Shown here: positions 36,581 to 45,653 of the stretch, piece after piece
Position numbering within the stretch: the first letter of the stretch is position 1
Layout: each line of letters starts with the position of its first letter
The notes under the pieces: generated by a model
Databases searched by the model: none
What the model saw: only the letters and a program-made list of their open reading frames with translations
Told to the model about the DNA's origin: nothing
Origin: Bacteroidia bacterium
GTDB taxonomy: Bacteria; Bacteroidota; Bacteroidia; NS11-12g; UBA9320
Reading direction: 5' to 3'
Assembly: GCA_017640445.1 (NCBI GenBank)
Contig: JAEPQQ010000010.1
Location: 1-59,269 of the forward strand
Length of the DNA stretch: 59,269 bases
Program-made: the position numbers and the translations under genes

Positions 36581-37540
36581 ATGAAAAAATTAAGCTTATG
36601 CCTGGTGCTTTTCGCACTTTGGCCCCTCTCTGTAAATTCCTGGGGTTTCTTTGCCCATAAAACCATCAATTACGCCGCCGTGTTCACCCTTCCCGAAGAG
36701 ATGTTTCCCTTTTACCGGAATCACATCGAGTTGATACGTTCGTATGCGGTTAATGCCGACAAGCGCAGATATGTTTCCGAACACGAAGCCCGGTACCACT
36801 ATCTCGACGCTGACGTATACGAACAAAAAGTCCCGATTGACACCATTCCGAAACGGTGGAAGGATGCGTTGGAAAAATACGGTTTGGACAGTTTAAACAA
36901 ACACGGCATTGGCCCCTGGCACCTCAACCTGGTACATCATCAGCTCACCAAAGCCTTCAACCAACGGAACTTTGATGCCATCGTACGCCTGAGCGCCGAC
37001 CTGGGGCACTATGTTGGCGACTTGCACGTTCCTCTTCACACAACCAAAAACTACAACGGCCAACTCTCCGATCAACACGGTATTCACGGTTTCTGGGAAT
37101 CAAGACTTCCAGAGCTCTTCGTTTCTGACTACGACCTATTTACTGGGAAAGCACGATACATCGACAGTGTTCAAGCCGTTATATGGCAGCGTTTTGAAGA
37201 AAGTTTTGCAGCCAAGGATTCCGTTCTCCTGTTCGAAGCACGGTTAAGCAGTAAAACATCCGACGAAAAGAAATATGGATTCGAACCTCGGGGTGCCAGC
37301 GTGGTAAAAACGTATTCGCGCAGGTACAGCGAACAATACCACGTTCTTCTCAACGATATGGTTGAACGTCGACTTCGTGCCAGTATCGAATTAACGGGAT
37401 CGTTATGGTATACTGCCTGGGTCAATGCCGGCCAACCCGTTCTGGAGATGGATTACATTGTTCCCACGGATTCAACCCATCAACAGCTTGACTCCGCTTA
37501 CCGGCTCAAAAACATAATTGGAAGAATGGAGGCTAAATAA
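36581..37540 (+). CDS. Zinc-dependent phospholipase C / S1-P1 nuclease-like secreted hydrolase
   Basis: 319 residues. Signal peptide (KKLSLCLVLFALWPLSVNS) ending so that the mature chain starts with WGFFAHKTINYAA, as in the phospholipase C/S1-P1 fold where the N-terminal Trp binds zinc. Further ligands: EARYHYLDAD, LNLVHHQLTKAF, DLGHYVGDLHVPLHT and DQHGIHGFWE. These give the expected trinuclear zinc set of His and Asp residues. Periplasmic or secreted; could act on phospholipids or nucleic acids. A TAACTTCG box overlaps the preceding stop codon (36555-36562). Convergent with the HlyD gene. Confidence 0.85.
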   Translation: MKKLSLCLVLFALWPLSVNSWGFFAHKTINYAAVFTLPEEMFPFYRNHIELIRSYAVNADKRRYVSEHEARYHYLDADVYEQKVPIDTIPKRWKDALEKYGLDSLNKHGIGPWHLNLVHHQLTKAFNQRNFDAIVRLSADLGHYVGDLHVPLHTTKNYNGQLSDQHGIHGFWESRLPELFVSDYDLFTGKARYIDSVQAVIWQRFEESFAAKDSVLLFEARLSSKTSDEKKYGFEPRGASVVKTYSRRYSEQYHVLLNDMVERRLRASIELTGSLWYTAWVNAGQPVLEMDYIVPTDSTHQQLDSAYRLKNIIGRMEAK

Positions 37541-37544
37541 TAGA

Positions 37545-38687
37545 CTAAGGTTTACGACCCCGACGAGGTTTCCCCTGTTCACCACCCTTACCCGCTGCCG
37601 GGTCAATGGGTTTAGATTTGATTTTGTCTGACATGGACACACCTTCAAGAATCTCCACATTCAAACCATCGGAAAGACCAATTTTAACTGGAGTTACTTC
37701 AAACACCTGGTTCCCGGTTTCGATCTCAACAAAGGGCTTCTTCTTATCGTCAAACTGTAACAATGCCTCAGAAATAACCATAACACTGTCGCGTTTATCC
37801 AAAACGATGTCGGCATTCGCACTGTATCCCGCTCGGATAAACACACCTTCCTTGTTCTTGATAGCAGCCTTTATTTCAAACTGAATGGCACCTTGATCCT
37901 CTACGCCTTTTGGCGAGATATACTCCAATACGGCATCAATTTTTTCCCCTTCTACGGCTCCAAGGGTCAGAATCAGGTCCATACCCAACTTGAGCTTTCC
38001 CACTTCGGATTCGTCAACGTTCCCTTCAAAGATCATTTGATCCATGTCGGCAACAAAGGCAATGGTGGTACCCGCATTAAAGTTATTGGCCTCGATGACT
38101 GAGTTCCCAACTTCTACCGGTACATCCAATACCGTTCCTGAAATGGTTGATCGCACTAGCGTATTAGAAGCCTTACCTGATTTGGCTGAAACCCCTTCCC
38201 TAACAATTTTAAGATTGTCGTTTGCGGCAGCCAGTTCTTCCTCGGCGTTGGCCAGGGCAATGTTAATTCGTTGAAAATCCTGAGGAGAAATCACACCTTC
38301 CTCCAACAGAGGTTTGTTCCGGTCGTAATCCTGTTGTGCGTTGCTCAGGGATATTTTCGCCCGGTTAACCCGGTTTTCTGCATTGTTCAGATTGGTCATA
38401 TTGGGTATGACCTTGATCTTCGCCAGCAAATCTCCGGTTTTGATCTCCTGGCCAGCTTCCACGTACAGCTCCGAAATAATACCACTCAATTGGGGTTTAA
38501 TCTCGATTTCGTTCCGCGGGACGACCGATCCGGTTGCAACGGTTTTCTTGACAATATTGGTCGTAAACGCCTGTTCAGTAGAATACACTACCGGCTCGCT
38601 TTTCGACTTATTAAACAGGTAATAAAATGTGGCCACAAAGGCACCCAACATAATTACCAGAACTATGATTTTAAGGACTCTCTTCAT
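37545..38687 (-). CDS. Periplasmic adaptor subunit of an efflux transporter (HlyD/RND type)
   Basis: 380 residues. A short N-terminal membrane anchor (LKIIVLVIMLGAFVATFYYL), then barrel-sandwich and helical-hairpin domains: VATGSVVPRNEIEIKPQLSG (lipoyl half 1, about 52-71), SNAQQDYDRNKPLLEEGVISPQDFQ (hairpin), TLVRSTISGTVLDVPVEVGNSV (lipoyl half 2), then beta-barrel and MP domains and a Gly/Arg/Lys-rich C-terminus. Adaptors of this kind connect MacB-type ABC or RND pumps to TolC. No pump or TolC gene lies beside it. A palindrome lies between its promoter boxes. Confidence 0.9.
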   Translation of the reverse strand: MKRVLKIIVLVIMLGAFVATFYYLFNKSKSEPVVYSTEQAFTTNIVKKTVATGSVVPRNEIEIKPQLSGIISELYVEAGQEIKTGDLLAKIKVIPNMTNLNNAENRVNRAKISLSNAQQDYDRNKPLLEEGVISPQDFQRINIALANAEEELAAANDNLKIVREGVSAKSGKASNTLVRSTISGTVLDVPVEVGNSVIEANNFNAGTTIAFVADMDQMIFEGNVDESEVGKLKLGMDLILTLGAVEGEKIDAVLEYISPKGVEDQGAIQFEIKAAIKNKEGVFIRAGYSANADIVLDKRDSVMVISEALLQFDDKKKPFVEIETGNQVFEVTPVKIGLSDGLNVEILEGVSMSDKIKSKPIDPAAGKGGEQGKPRRGRKP

Positions 38688-38705
38688 TCAAAAACTCATG
38701 CAAAT

Positions 38706-38724
38706 CTGTGACAATTCGTCACAG
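38706..38724. promoter_or_regulatory. Palindromic operator in the HlyD promoter
   Basis: CTGTGAC, five bases, GTCACAG: perfect 7-bp arms. On the minus strand it lies between a TTTG element and a CAGATTTG box, where a repressor would block RNA polymerase. The core GTGAC-N5-GTCAC recurs at 16548-16562 before dnaK. Confidence 0.6.
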
Positions 38725-38772
38725 TGTCAAACCGACCAGCGGCATTGTCGACCAAGCTCGACCTATTTTCTA

Positions 38773-39675
38773 TTAAGCGAAGGACTCGGTAGCCCGATAG
38801 CTTATTGCCATTTCTTTTGGCGACAAAGCCATCACTGGTGTCTTTCGCGAATTGTGAATGATGTGTCGCGCAAAGGAACCAATTCGAAGGTAGTCAGAAA
38901 CACCGGCTTCCTTTTGAGTCATGATCATGATCAGGTCGGCATCGATCTCTTCTGAGTACTGAATGATGTCTTTTCCGAAATGCTCAGGATATTCCTGATC
39001 GTTCAAAATCTTTGATACGAAGTTCACTTCGTGTTTGGCAAGGATGGTTTCTACCTGCTTCAAGCTTGCCTTTACTTTGTTCATCAGGAATTCGTCTTGC
39101 TCAATCTCAGTGATTACGTGAATCTCTGATCCGTATTTCTTGGCAAAGTGAACTGCCCAATCTACTTTTTGTCGTGATTCTTTGGTCAAGTCAATCGGTA
39201 GTACAATTTTCTTGTAGTTGATGCTCGATTGAATCTCTTTGATGATTACAACGGGTACACTCGAACTCTTAATTACACGGGTGGTTGTACTTCCCATAAA
39301 CCGCTCTACACCATTCACCCCATTAAAGCCCATTACAACGCTATCGCATGCAAGGTTTTGAGATACTTCAATGATTTGGCGGTATACTTTCCCTTCTTTC
39401 ACCATGGTGTTTACCACAATGCCCGGGTATTTTGCCTGAATTTCGGCTGCTTTCTCCTTAAGTTTGTTGTTGATGGTATCCATCATGAGGGCTTTTTCCA
39501 TGCTGCCTCCAAAAATGGATTTGAAGATACTTTCTTCTACTACATACAGTAGCATGATCTGGTTGTCAAATAGTTCAGCAATTCCAACTGAGTGCTCAAG
39601 TGCGTTGTCGGAAGCTGTTGAGAAATCGGTCGGTACCAGGATGATGTTATCCTTTGGGGTTTTTATCGAATTCAT
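38773..39675 (-). CDS. Universal stress protein, tandem UspA domains
   Basis: 300 residues, two Usp domains (about 10-155 and 160-285). First: NIILVPTDFSTASDNALEHSVGIAE and VVMGFNGVNGVERFMGSTTTRVIKSSSVPVV (ATP-binding G-2x-G-9x-G/T motif). Second: KIVLPIDLTKESRQKVDWAVHFA and LRIGSFARHIIHNSRKTPVMAL. Likely cytosolic stress or energy signalling. A TACCTTTG box at 39696-39703 (minus strand) precedes the ATG by 20 bases. Divergent from the nucleoside phosphorylase gene. Confidence 0.9.
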   Translation of the reverse strand: MNSIKTPKDNIILVPTDFSTASDNALEHSVGIAELFDNQIMLLYVVEESIFKSIFGGSMEKALMMDTINNKLKEKAAEIQAKYPGIVVNTMVKEGKVYRQIIEVSQNLACDSVVMGFNGVNGVERFMGSTTTRVIKSSSVPVVIIKEIQSSINYKKIVLPIDLTKESRQKVDWAVHFAKKYGSEIHVITEIEQDEFLMNKVKASLKQVETILAKHEVNFVSKILNDQEYPEHFGKDIIQYSEEIDADLIMIMTQKEAGVSDYLRIGSFARHIIHNSRKTPVMALSPKEMAISYRATESFA

Positions 39676-39695
39676 CTAAATGTGTTTATTTGCCG

Positions 39696-39703
39696 CAAAG
39701 GTA
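39696..39703 (-). promoter_or_regulatory. -7 box for the Usp gene at 38773
   Basis: TACCTTTG on the minus strand, exact TAnnTTTG match, 20 bases before the ATG; no TTG at the standard distance. Confidence 0.45.
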
Positions 39704-39724
39704 CCATTTAAAAAAATTAGAAAC

Positions 39725-40576
39725 TTGAAAGAATCGGAATTAATACGCAACCCTGACGGTTCCATTTACCACCTGGCCGTGTTGCCGGAAGATGTTTCAG
39801 ATCTGATCGTAACCGTAGGAGACCCAAACCGGGTTCCCTCTGTAAGCAGGTATTTCGATTCCATTGAAGTAAAAAAGGAAAATCGGGAGTTTGTGATTCA
39901 TACCGGAACGCTTAACGAACAGCGCATTACGTGTATGAGCACGGGAATGGGCACTGACAACATCGACATTGTGTTAAATGAGTTAGACGCTCTGTTCAAC
40001 GTCGACCTTGACAGTCGGATGGTAAAAGAAGAACATACATCCTTGCGTATAGTACGTATTGGTACTTCAGGCAGTCTTCACAAAAACATAACCGTGGGCA
40101 GCACCTTATTCAGCGAAATTGCCATTGGTCTCGAAGGCCTTATGAACTGGTACGTTCCTGGCCAGGCCTCCAACCTGGAACGCAAATGGCAGTTGGCCCT
40201 GGAGAACAAACAACTACCGGTACAACCTACCGTTCACCAGGCGGACGAAACACTTGTTGGGCAGTTCCAACATGTATTTGAACGAGGTATAACATTAACT
40301 GCCCCAGGCTTCTACGCTCCTCAAAACAGGTCCCTGCGACTACCCGCTTCCATTGATGTTTTTGAACAGCTTAGAGACACATCGGTTGACGGTCAAATCA
40401 TCACCAATCTGGAAATGGAAACGGCGGGCATTTATGGCTTGAGCAAGCTGCTTGGTCACCAGGCGATTTCCATTAACCTCATTCTTGCCAATCGCGAAAC
40501 AGGCGAGTTTGCCTCTAACCCTGGTGAGTTAATGGACCAAACCATCCAACAGACACTCAACGTGTTATGCGGCTGA
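39725..40576 (+). CDS. Nucleoside phosphorylase (uridine phosphorylase-like)
   Basis: 283 residues from a TTG at 39725, chosen since relatives start near KESELIRNPDGSIYHL; an ATG at 39680 would add 15 residues and almost abut the divergent Usp start. Phosphorylase family I motifs: TVGDPNRVP (phosphate/ribose site), CMSTGMGTDNIDIVLNEL, VRIGTSGSL, and NLEMETAGIYGLSKLLGH (the Glu-Met-Glu nucleoside-binding motif). It cleaves a nucleoside with phosphate in salvage. The GNAT gene overlaps its 3' end by ten bases, so they are translationally coupled. Confidence 0.88.
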   Translation: MKESELIRNPDGSIYHLAVLPEDVSDLIVTVGDPNRVPSVSRYFDSIEVKKENREFVIHTGTLNEQRITCMSTGMGTDNIDIVLNELDALFNVDLDSRMVKEEHTSLRIVRIGTSGSLHKNITVGSTLFSEIAIGLEGLMNWYVPGQASNLERKWQLALENKQLPVQPTVHQADETLVGQFQHVFERGITLTAPGFYAPQNRSLRLPASIDVFEQLRDTSVDGQIITNLEMETAGIYGLSKLLGHQAISINLILANRETGEFASNPGELMDQTIQQTLNVLCG

Positions 40577-41661
40577 TTGAGGTTACCAACACTCGTTTGT
40601 TTGATGCGTTTCTCGACGTCGCCTCTGACCTATATCAGCACGACCCGCACTACATTCCCCACCTCCGACAAGATATTAAAAAGGTTTTGTGGGATGATGT
40701 GAGCCGCAACGACGTTGGTCTTTGGTTGGTGGAACACGAGGAGGGTTATGTAGCTCGTATGGCCGCCTTTGTCAACGATACCGGAAAAGGTGGTTTTGGT
40801 TTTTTTGAATGTATTAACAACCAGGATGCGGCCAATCTATTGTTTAATCGGGGGGAATCCTGGTTACGAAACAAGGGTTGCGTCGTTCTCGAAGCTCCCG
40901 TCAATTATGGTGAGCGTGATCGATACTGGGGACTTCTTTTAAAGCGTACAACACCTGTCAGTTATCAGGAAAACTACAATCCACCTTATTACGAATCGTT
41001 GTTTAAATCGTATGGCTTTGAGGTATCTTTTCAGCAATCGACGCAAGAGGTGAGCCTTGATGAATTTAAATCTGAGCGGATTGCGCCATTGGCACAACGT
41101 GCATTTGACAACCCACATCTTGAGTTCCGGCATGTGGAGAAGAGTAAGTTGAGACAGTATGCTGAAGATTTTGCTACTGTATATAATGAAGCCTGGCAGG
41201 TACACAGTCACTACAAAACCATTGATGCCGATCGGGTGTTGTCCATGATGAAGGCAATGCGCCCCGTGTTGCGAGAAGACTTGTTGTGGTTTGCGTATGC
41301 CCATGGTAAACCGATTGGGTTTTATCTGAGTGTGGCAGACGTAAACCAGTGGTTCAAGTATGTGAACGGCAATCTCAACTTTTGGAACCAATTGAAGTTT
41401 TTGTATGTGAATTGGCGCATTCCGGTAACCCGTATTCGCGGGCTTATTTTCGGTGTAGTTCCGGCGTATCAGCAGTCTGGTGTGGCGTTGGGATTGATGA
41501 TGAAGGTATTTGACGTGATTCGAAACGACAGGCATTTAAGGTCGAATGAGCTGGCATGGATTGGTGATTTTAACCCTAAGATGTTGGCATTATTGCGGTC
41601 GATTGGGGCGGTGGAGACCAAGCTTCATGTGACATTTGAAAAAAAGATAAATTTTTCTTGA
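40567..41661 (+). CDS. GNAT-fold N-acetyltransferase-like protein
   Basis: 364 residues with a GNAT-like layout in which the N-terminal part (RLIEVTNTRLFDAFLDVASDLYQHDPHYIPHLRQDIKKVLW) and the middle AARMAAF-type acetyl-CoA-region strands (LVEHEEGYVARMAAFVND) are repeated in a C-terminal half (FATVYNEAWQVHSHYK, IGFYLSVADVNQWFKYVNG, GVVPAYQQSGVALGLMMKVFD). This tandem layout is common in uncharacterised Bacteroidota proteins of about 370 residues. The substrate is unknown. It overlaps the nucleoside phosphorylase gene and lies just before the tRNA-Lys promoter. Confidence 0.7.
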   Translation: MRLIEVTNTRLFDAFLDVASDLYQHDPHYIPHLRQDIKKVLWDDVSRNDVGLWLVEHEEGYVARMAAFVNDTGKGGFGFFECINNQDAANLLFNRGESWLRNKGCVVLEAPVNYGERDRYWGLLLKRTTPVSYQENYNPPYYESLFKSYGFEVSFQQSTQEVSLDEFKSERIAPLAQRAFDNPHLEFRHVEKSKLRQYAEDFATVYNEAWQVHSHYKTIDADRVLSMMKAMRPVLREDLLWFAYAHGKPIGFYLSVADVNQWFKYVNGNLNFWNQLKFLYVNWRIPVTRIRGLIFGVVPAYQQSGVALGLMMKVFDVIRNDRHLRSNELAWIGDFNPKMLALLRSIGAVETKLHVTFEKKINFS

Positions 41662-41668
41662 GGTGAAG

Positions 41669-41698
41669 TTGTTTTGAATGAATTAACAGCTAAATTTG
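41669..41698 (+). promoter_or_regulatory. Promoter of tRNA-Lys
   Basis: TTG (41669-41671), 19 bases, TAAATTTG (41691-41698): exact consensus with standard spacing, 46 bases before the tRNA. Confidence 0.75.
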
Positions 41699-41744
41699 CA
41701 CCCTCAAAAAACGGAAAGGAATTGTTTCTTTTTGTTTGGCGGAT

Positions 41745-41817
41745 GATTCAGTAGCTCAGTTGGTAGAGCATCTCCCTTTTAAGGAGGTGGTCCTGGGTTC
41801 GAGTCCCAGCTGGATCA
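41745..41817 (+). tRNA. tRNA-Lys (UUU)
   Basis: A complete 73-base cloverleaf. Acceptor GATTCAG pairs with CTGGATC (one T-G); D-stem GCTC/GAGC; anticodon stem TCTCC/GGAGG with loop CTTTTAA (anticodon TTT); T-stem CTGGG/CCCAG with loop TTCGAGT; discriminator A. CCA is not encoded (the following bases are CGA). The 3' end forms the left att repeat of the island. Confidence 0.97.
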
Positions 41818-41818
41818 C
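41804..41818 (+). repeat. attL: 15-bp direct repeat at the tRNA-Lys 3' end
   Basis: TCCCAGCTGGATCAC spans the T-stem and acceptor of the tRNA and recurs exactly at 46093-46107, bounding the island. Confidence 0.8.
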
Positions 41819-41832
41819 GATTAAAATCAGCG

Positions 41833-41867
41833 AAAACCCCTGTAACGACGGTAGTTACAGGGGTTTT
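41833..41867 (+). terminator. Terminator after tRNA-Lys, supplied by the island
   Basis: 14-bp stem (AAAACCCCTGTAAC / GTTACAGGGGTTTT) around a seven-base loop, ending in TTTT. It starts 16 bases after the tRNA. Confidence 0.85.
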
Positions 41868-42123
41868 GTGCTTCTAGGCCAAAGGTCAAAAAAGGCGTAA
41901 AAGGGCGTATTTAGGTGTACAAAGGCGGGGTTTCTGTACAAAATCTGTACATTCAATTTCGATACATCGTATCTACTAAGCGACTGAAAACAAATGCGTT
42001 ATATGGATCAAACATCATTTTGCTAATTGTAAATTTCAGAAAGTGAGTGCTGTAACTTTTTCTGTACATTGATGGACAGATTTTTGATTTATTTGGTCAA
42101 GCCAGAAAGGGGCAAGACACAAG

Positions 42124-43537
42124 TTACTGGAATGGGGCGGTTAGGTGGAATCGTTTTATGACATAACCCAAATTGATGTTGGTTGTGCGATAAGTGCTCA
42201 ATAAATAGTTCAGTAATTTTAACGTGTAGTCATCGTCTTCTAGAAATTTTGATCTGAAATTAAATGTAAAGCCACCATTACTCGTGGCGGTAGTTAGAGG
42301 GGCGTCTATCATAGAACTGCTGTTCCTATAATTGAAGTAAAGAACAATGAAATTCGTCATTAGATACATTAATTGCTTTTGACCCCGTTCTTCACTGGTG
42401 ATAGGCATTAAATAACTCTCTACAAGCTGAATTACCTCGTTGAGATCAACCTTCTTTTCTGTAATTCTATTCAACAATATAGGGTCTACCGAATCCAAGT
42501 AACAAATGAAGAGTAAAAGGTCAGGCAGAACCAGGTGCTCGGGATTAAAACTTTCAACAATTAATCTAAGCCTTCCCAGAAGTTTCTCTAATTGTCTCAA
42601 GCTGAGTTTTAATGATGAAAACAGCAAATTGGCAAAATTCAAGAAATTTGGCCCGTCGTGTGCCAAATTATCGTTAAGCAAGCGACTCTCACCTTTGAAG
42701 AAATTATCAAATCCATAGTAATCATAAAGATAGGAAATGAACAAACTTGAGTTCGGCTCAGGCAAACTAAAGGTTAAATCAAAAAACCTTCTCAAATATT
42801 CCTCACTATTGATTAGGTCGCTTCCATAATAACCCTTAATAGCATGCCCCAACTGCAATTTGTCTATTGAAAGAACGAAAACCACTCCTGGTACGGAGAA
42901 AAAATGCTTAACATGTTCTAATACCTCGACCGAGTACTTTGGCCGACACCGATCTAATTCATCAATTATGAATACCAACGGCTTATCTTCGCTAAATGCA
43001 TTAACATAGTGTTCCAATGTCTCCCTAAACTCACTTATTCCCTTTTTCTTTTCTGCAAAATCAGCAACCTTCTTCTCTAGTTCCTCGTAACCAAACTCAG
43101 AAGCAGCTTTTGCAATGTCAGCCACCGCCTCATCTCCTATGAACTTGCTCACCGCTCCCTTGACAATTGAAGGACCAAGATGGGCAAGGAATTTAGCGGA
43201 CTTGTGGAGCAACGAATCGTAACCAGGTTTATTGAGGTCTTTAAACTCTTCAAGCTCAGACAATAAGGCTACCACAACTTCATCATGAAAGTCATTTTCC
43301 CACGCGTTGAAATAAAGGGTCTTAAACCCAGAGTTTAATAGATGTTGACGCCACATTTCTATAAATGTGGTTTTTACCTGTACCCCATTTGTTATCAAGT
43401 GCCATAACGAACCCATCCCGGCTTGAGTTGACAACACTTGTTAGGATATCTCCATATTGCTTCCTTTCTAACTCACAGTTAACAAACGGGTCGGTTCCAT
43501 CATTTGGAATCAACATTTTTTGATGTGCTAGTTTCAT
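42124..43537 (-). pseudogene. KAP family P-loop NTPase, frameshifted at the Walker A motif
   Basis: Two overlapping frames add up to one KAP NTPase. The 5' part starts at 43537 (KLAHQKMLIPNDGTDPFVNCELERKQYGDIL) and runs to MALDNKWGTGK; the continuation (TTFIEMWRQHLLNSGFKTLYFNAWENDF) is in another frame. The break is a run of five As where four would keep frame (T run 43371-43375 on the plus strand). Downstream the KAP hallmarks are intact: Walker B VFIIDELDRCRP, VEVLEHVKHFFSVPGVVFVLSIDKLQL and YLRRFFDL. No membrane helices are evident, unlike many KAPs. KAP NTPases occur in phage-defence loci. The frameshift may be real, programmed or a sequencing error. Confidence 0.8.
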
Positions 43538-43679
43538 ATCATCATAGATTATGAGTAAATAAAAACCAGAGGTTTAGACCTACATTGGTCAATGCGCTTC
43601 TGATTAAAAAACTCCGGTGCATCTGAGCCATGATATTTGGTTAATGTCTCACAGAGTTTTTGAAAAAGGTATTGTTTGT

Positions 43680-45653
43680 CTATTCGATTAGTATATCGAA
43701 CTCCGTCAACATCTCTTTCAAAAATTCGTAATAGCTAGGCAAGGCCTTTTGAAAGCTCTCACGTCTAGAAGCAATGCTGGTTTCCTTAGAGATGGCATTG
43801 AGAACATCATTTATCTTTCCATCCAATTCGATTTTGAATTTCTCCTCTATTCGTTTCCGATCACCATTTCTGATTCCGTTTCTTCCATAAAATTCCTCAA
43901 CAATTCTCGAGACTGACTTGTCTTGGTCCAAGTCCAATTCGAAACGTGTTTCCCAGTCACCAATTGCTAAATTCAATGCACCACTAATAAGTTCCGAAGG
44001 AAGAATATCTTCCAGTTCGAAATCATTTTCATTTGAGTAATGAACAAAGTTCATATTGTTATAAACTTCCCCAATGGTACATTTTTTTAGTTCTTCTGGC
44101 AATTTTCTTCCAGGTGAATCATTATCTAAAACTATCGTCCATTTGGAAGTAGTGGGGATAGATTTATCACAAAAGAACTTCAAAATTCTTTTTGTCCCAC
44201 CTCCGTCTAGAAAGTCATAGTCGATCAATTTATTCTCTTTTTTTGCAAGACACTTGCTGATGAAATAACTAAATAGTTTAACATCCAGTTCACCCTCAAA
44301 AAGAAGATTGGAATTGGATAAAGAAAAGTCATCTACCGAAGTTCCGAGGGCCTGAAAGATCACATCCTCCTGAAGTATATTGTTCCGAGTAACAGTTGTA
44401 AGTCTAGTTTGCTCACTTTCCTTGCTCACGATCAGGTGCCTTCTTAGGTTACCTCGATCAATCATAAATATTGAATGTGTAGCAAAAAATACATAATTGT
44501 TGTTCTGAGCGAGTTTCAGAAGTTCATTTTTCATATACTTTACTCCACTAGGGTGTAGATGTGTTTCAGGTTCGTCTAAAATCAAAAAATGATCTTCTAG
44601 AAATCCAGTTTGAAACTCCGCTGATATGGTCAAAATGAATGACATAAATGTTTTGAATCCTTGTGATCGCACGTCCATGTCATAATAATTCATTACCGAG
44701 CTTTTGGGGTCATTGACATGAATTGTAATTTTCGTCTCCTCCAGTTCGATTTTAAGTTCTTGGTCGTAGTCTATCCATATGTTCTTAACATGCTCATTTA
44801 CATCCCTTGTTATTATGTTGGAGTCTTTTCTCCTTATACTTGAGTCTTTTTTCCAGATACTCACTTTGGCTTTTAAATCATCCTTATCATAAATATCTAA
44901 ATCCGAAATTAATAGCATATTGAATAAAGGCGCATTATTCTCTGCGGGATTGTCATTCTCCATAAATGAAGTATACGTTATTTCCGCAGGTATTAAATAC
45001 TGAGAGTTGAATTCCCAATACTTTACCTGCGGGATCAGGTTATTGATTTCCATATGTAGTAAAACCTTGACCTCATTCAGAACACTGGACTTTTCAATTT
45101 CCCTGAAATACAATGAAATGTCTACCGGAATTAAATTTTTATGGAAATAGTTCTCGGAAACTTTATGTTCAAACTCACCAAATGAAATAAGATATTCATT
45201 TCCTATTGCCTCATTCGGAACAAATTCTTTGAATTCATTGCTTATGGAATAGGCAAAGTCGATATTTACCTCATAAACGTTTTTATACTCCGAGTCGTCA
45301 AATTTGAGGGATTTGGTAATGACAACTGATTCAATTTTTAGCTGATCCAGAAATGCCCCTTCTCCAACAATTGGCAAAGAGTCTAGCAGCTTCTTCTCTA
45401 AACGTTTTTGTATTCTCTTTACTTCCGGATCAGACATTTCAAAATGATAGTGGATAATGGGTAGTTCCTCAGTAATTTTAGATTTATCCTTCAGCGTAAA
45501 TTTCTTATCACTGTCAAGATGACTAAGAGCTTGCAAGACATTAGTCTTACCAGATTCGTTTAAACCTATAAGCCCAATGCAATTGTGTTCTATGTTAACA
45601 GTTTGCTTTACTATGCTCTTATAAGAATCAATTTGAATTTTTAATAATTTCAT
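43680..45653 (-). CDS. OLD-family ATP-dependent nuclease (AAA ATPase + TOPRIM)
   Basis: 657 residues. N-terminal SMC/ABC-like ATPase with Walker A GLNESGKTN (30-38) and the C-half FLILDEPETHLHP (about 354-366) then VFFATHSIFMID. The C-terminal TOPRIM domain follows: acidic Glu in LLFEGELDVKLF (about 447-458), FLDGGGTKRIL and the DxD in IVLDNDSPG (about 509-517). This is the single-chain OLD (overcoming lysogenization defect) layout, whose members cleave DNA or RNA in anti-phage defence. No UvrD-type partner follows, so it is not Gabija. KAP lies 142 bases downstream on the same strand; that gap holds no gene with a start codon. Cellular role is inferred, not shown. Confidence 0.9.
   Translation of the reverse strand: MKLLKIQIDSYKSIVKQTVNIEHNCIGLIGLNESGKTNVLQALSHLDSDKKFTLKDKSKITEELPIIHYHFEMSDPEVKRIQKRLEKKLLDSLPIVGEGAFLDQLKIESVVITKSLKFDDSEYKNVYEVNIDFAYSISNEFKEFVPNEAIGNEYLISFGEFEHKVSENYFHKNLIPVDISLYFREIEKSSVLNEVKVLLHMEINNLIPQVKYWEFNSQYLIPAEITYTSFMENDNPAENNAPLFNMLLISDLDIYDKDDLKAKVSIWKKDSSIRRKDSNIITRDVNEHVKNIWIDYDQELKIELEETKITIHVNDPKSSVMNYYDMDVRSQGFKTFMSFILTISAEFQTGFLEDHFLILDEPETHLHPSGVKYMKNELLKLAQNNNYVFFATHSIFMIDRGNLRRHLIVSKESEQTRLTTVTRNNILQEDVIFQALGTSVDDFSLSNSNLLFEGELDVKLFSYFISKCLAKKENKLIDYDFLDGGGTKRILKFFCDKSIPTTSKWTIVLDNDSPGRKLPEELKKCTIGEVYNNMNFVHYSNENDFELEDILPSELISGALNLAIGDWETRFELDLDQDKSVSRIVEEFYGRNGIRNGDRKRIEEKFKIELDGKINDVLNAISKETSIASRRESFQKALPSYYEFLKEMLTEFDILIE

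Noticed and set aside
41950..42051. Short open stretch near the left island end resembling an integrase N-terminus
   Set aside because: Only about 30 codons, with a loose similarity and no catalytic residues; not enough to call an integrase remnant.
43538..43679. An open frame in the 142-base gap between the OLD and KAP genes
   Set aside because: It has no ATG, GTG or TTG at a credible place and begins inside the OLD gene in another frame; most likely chance.
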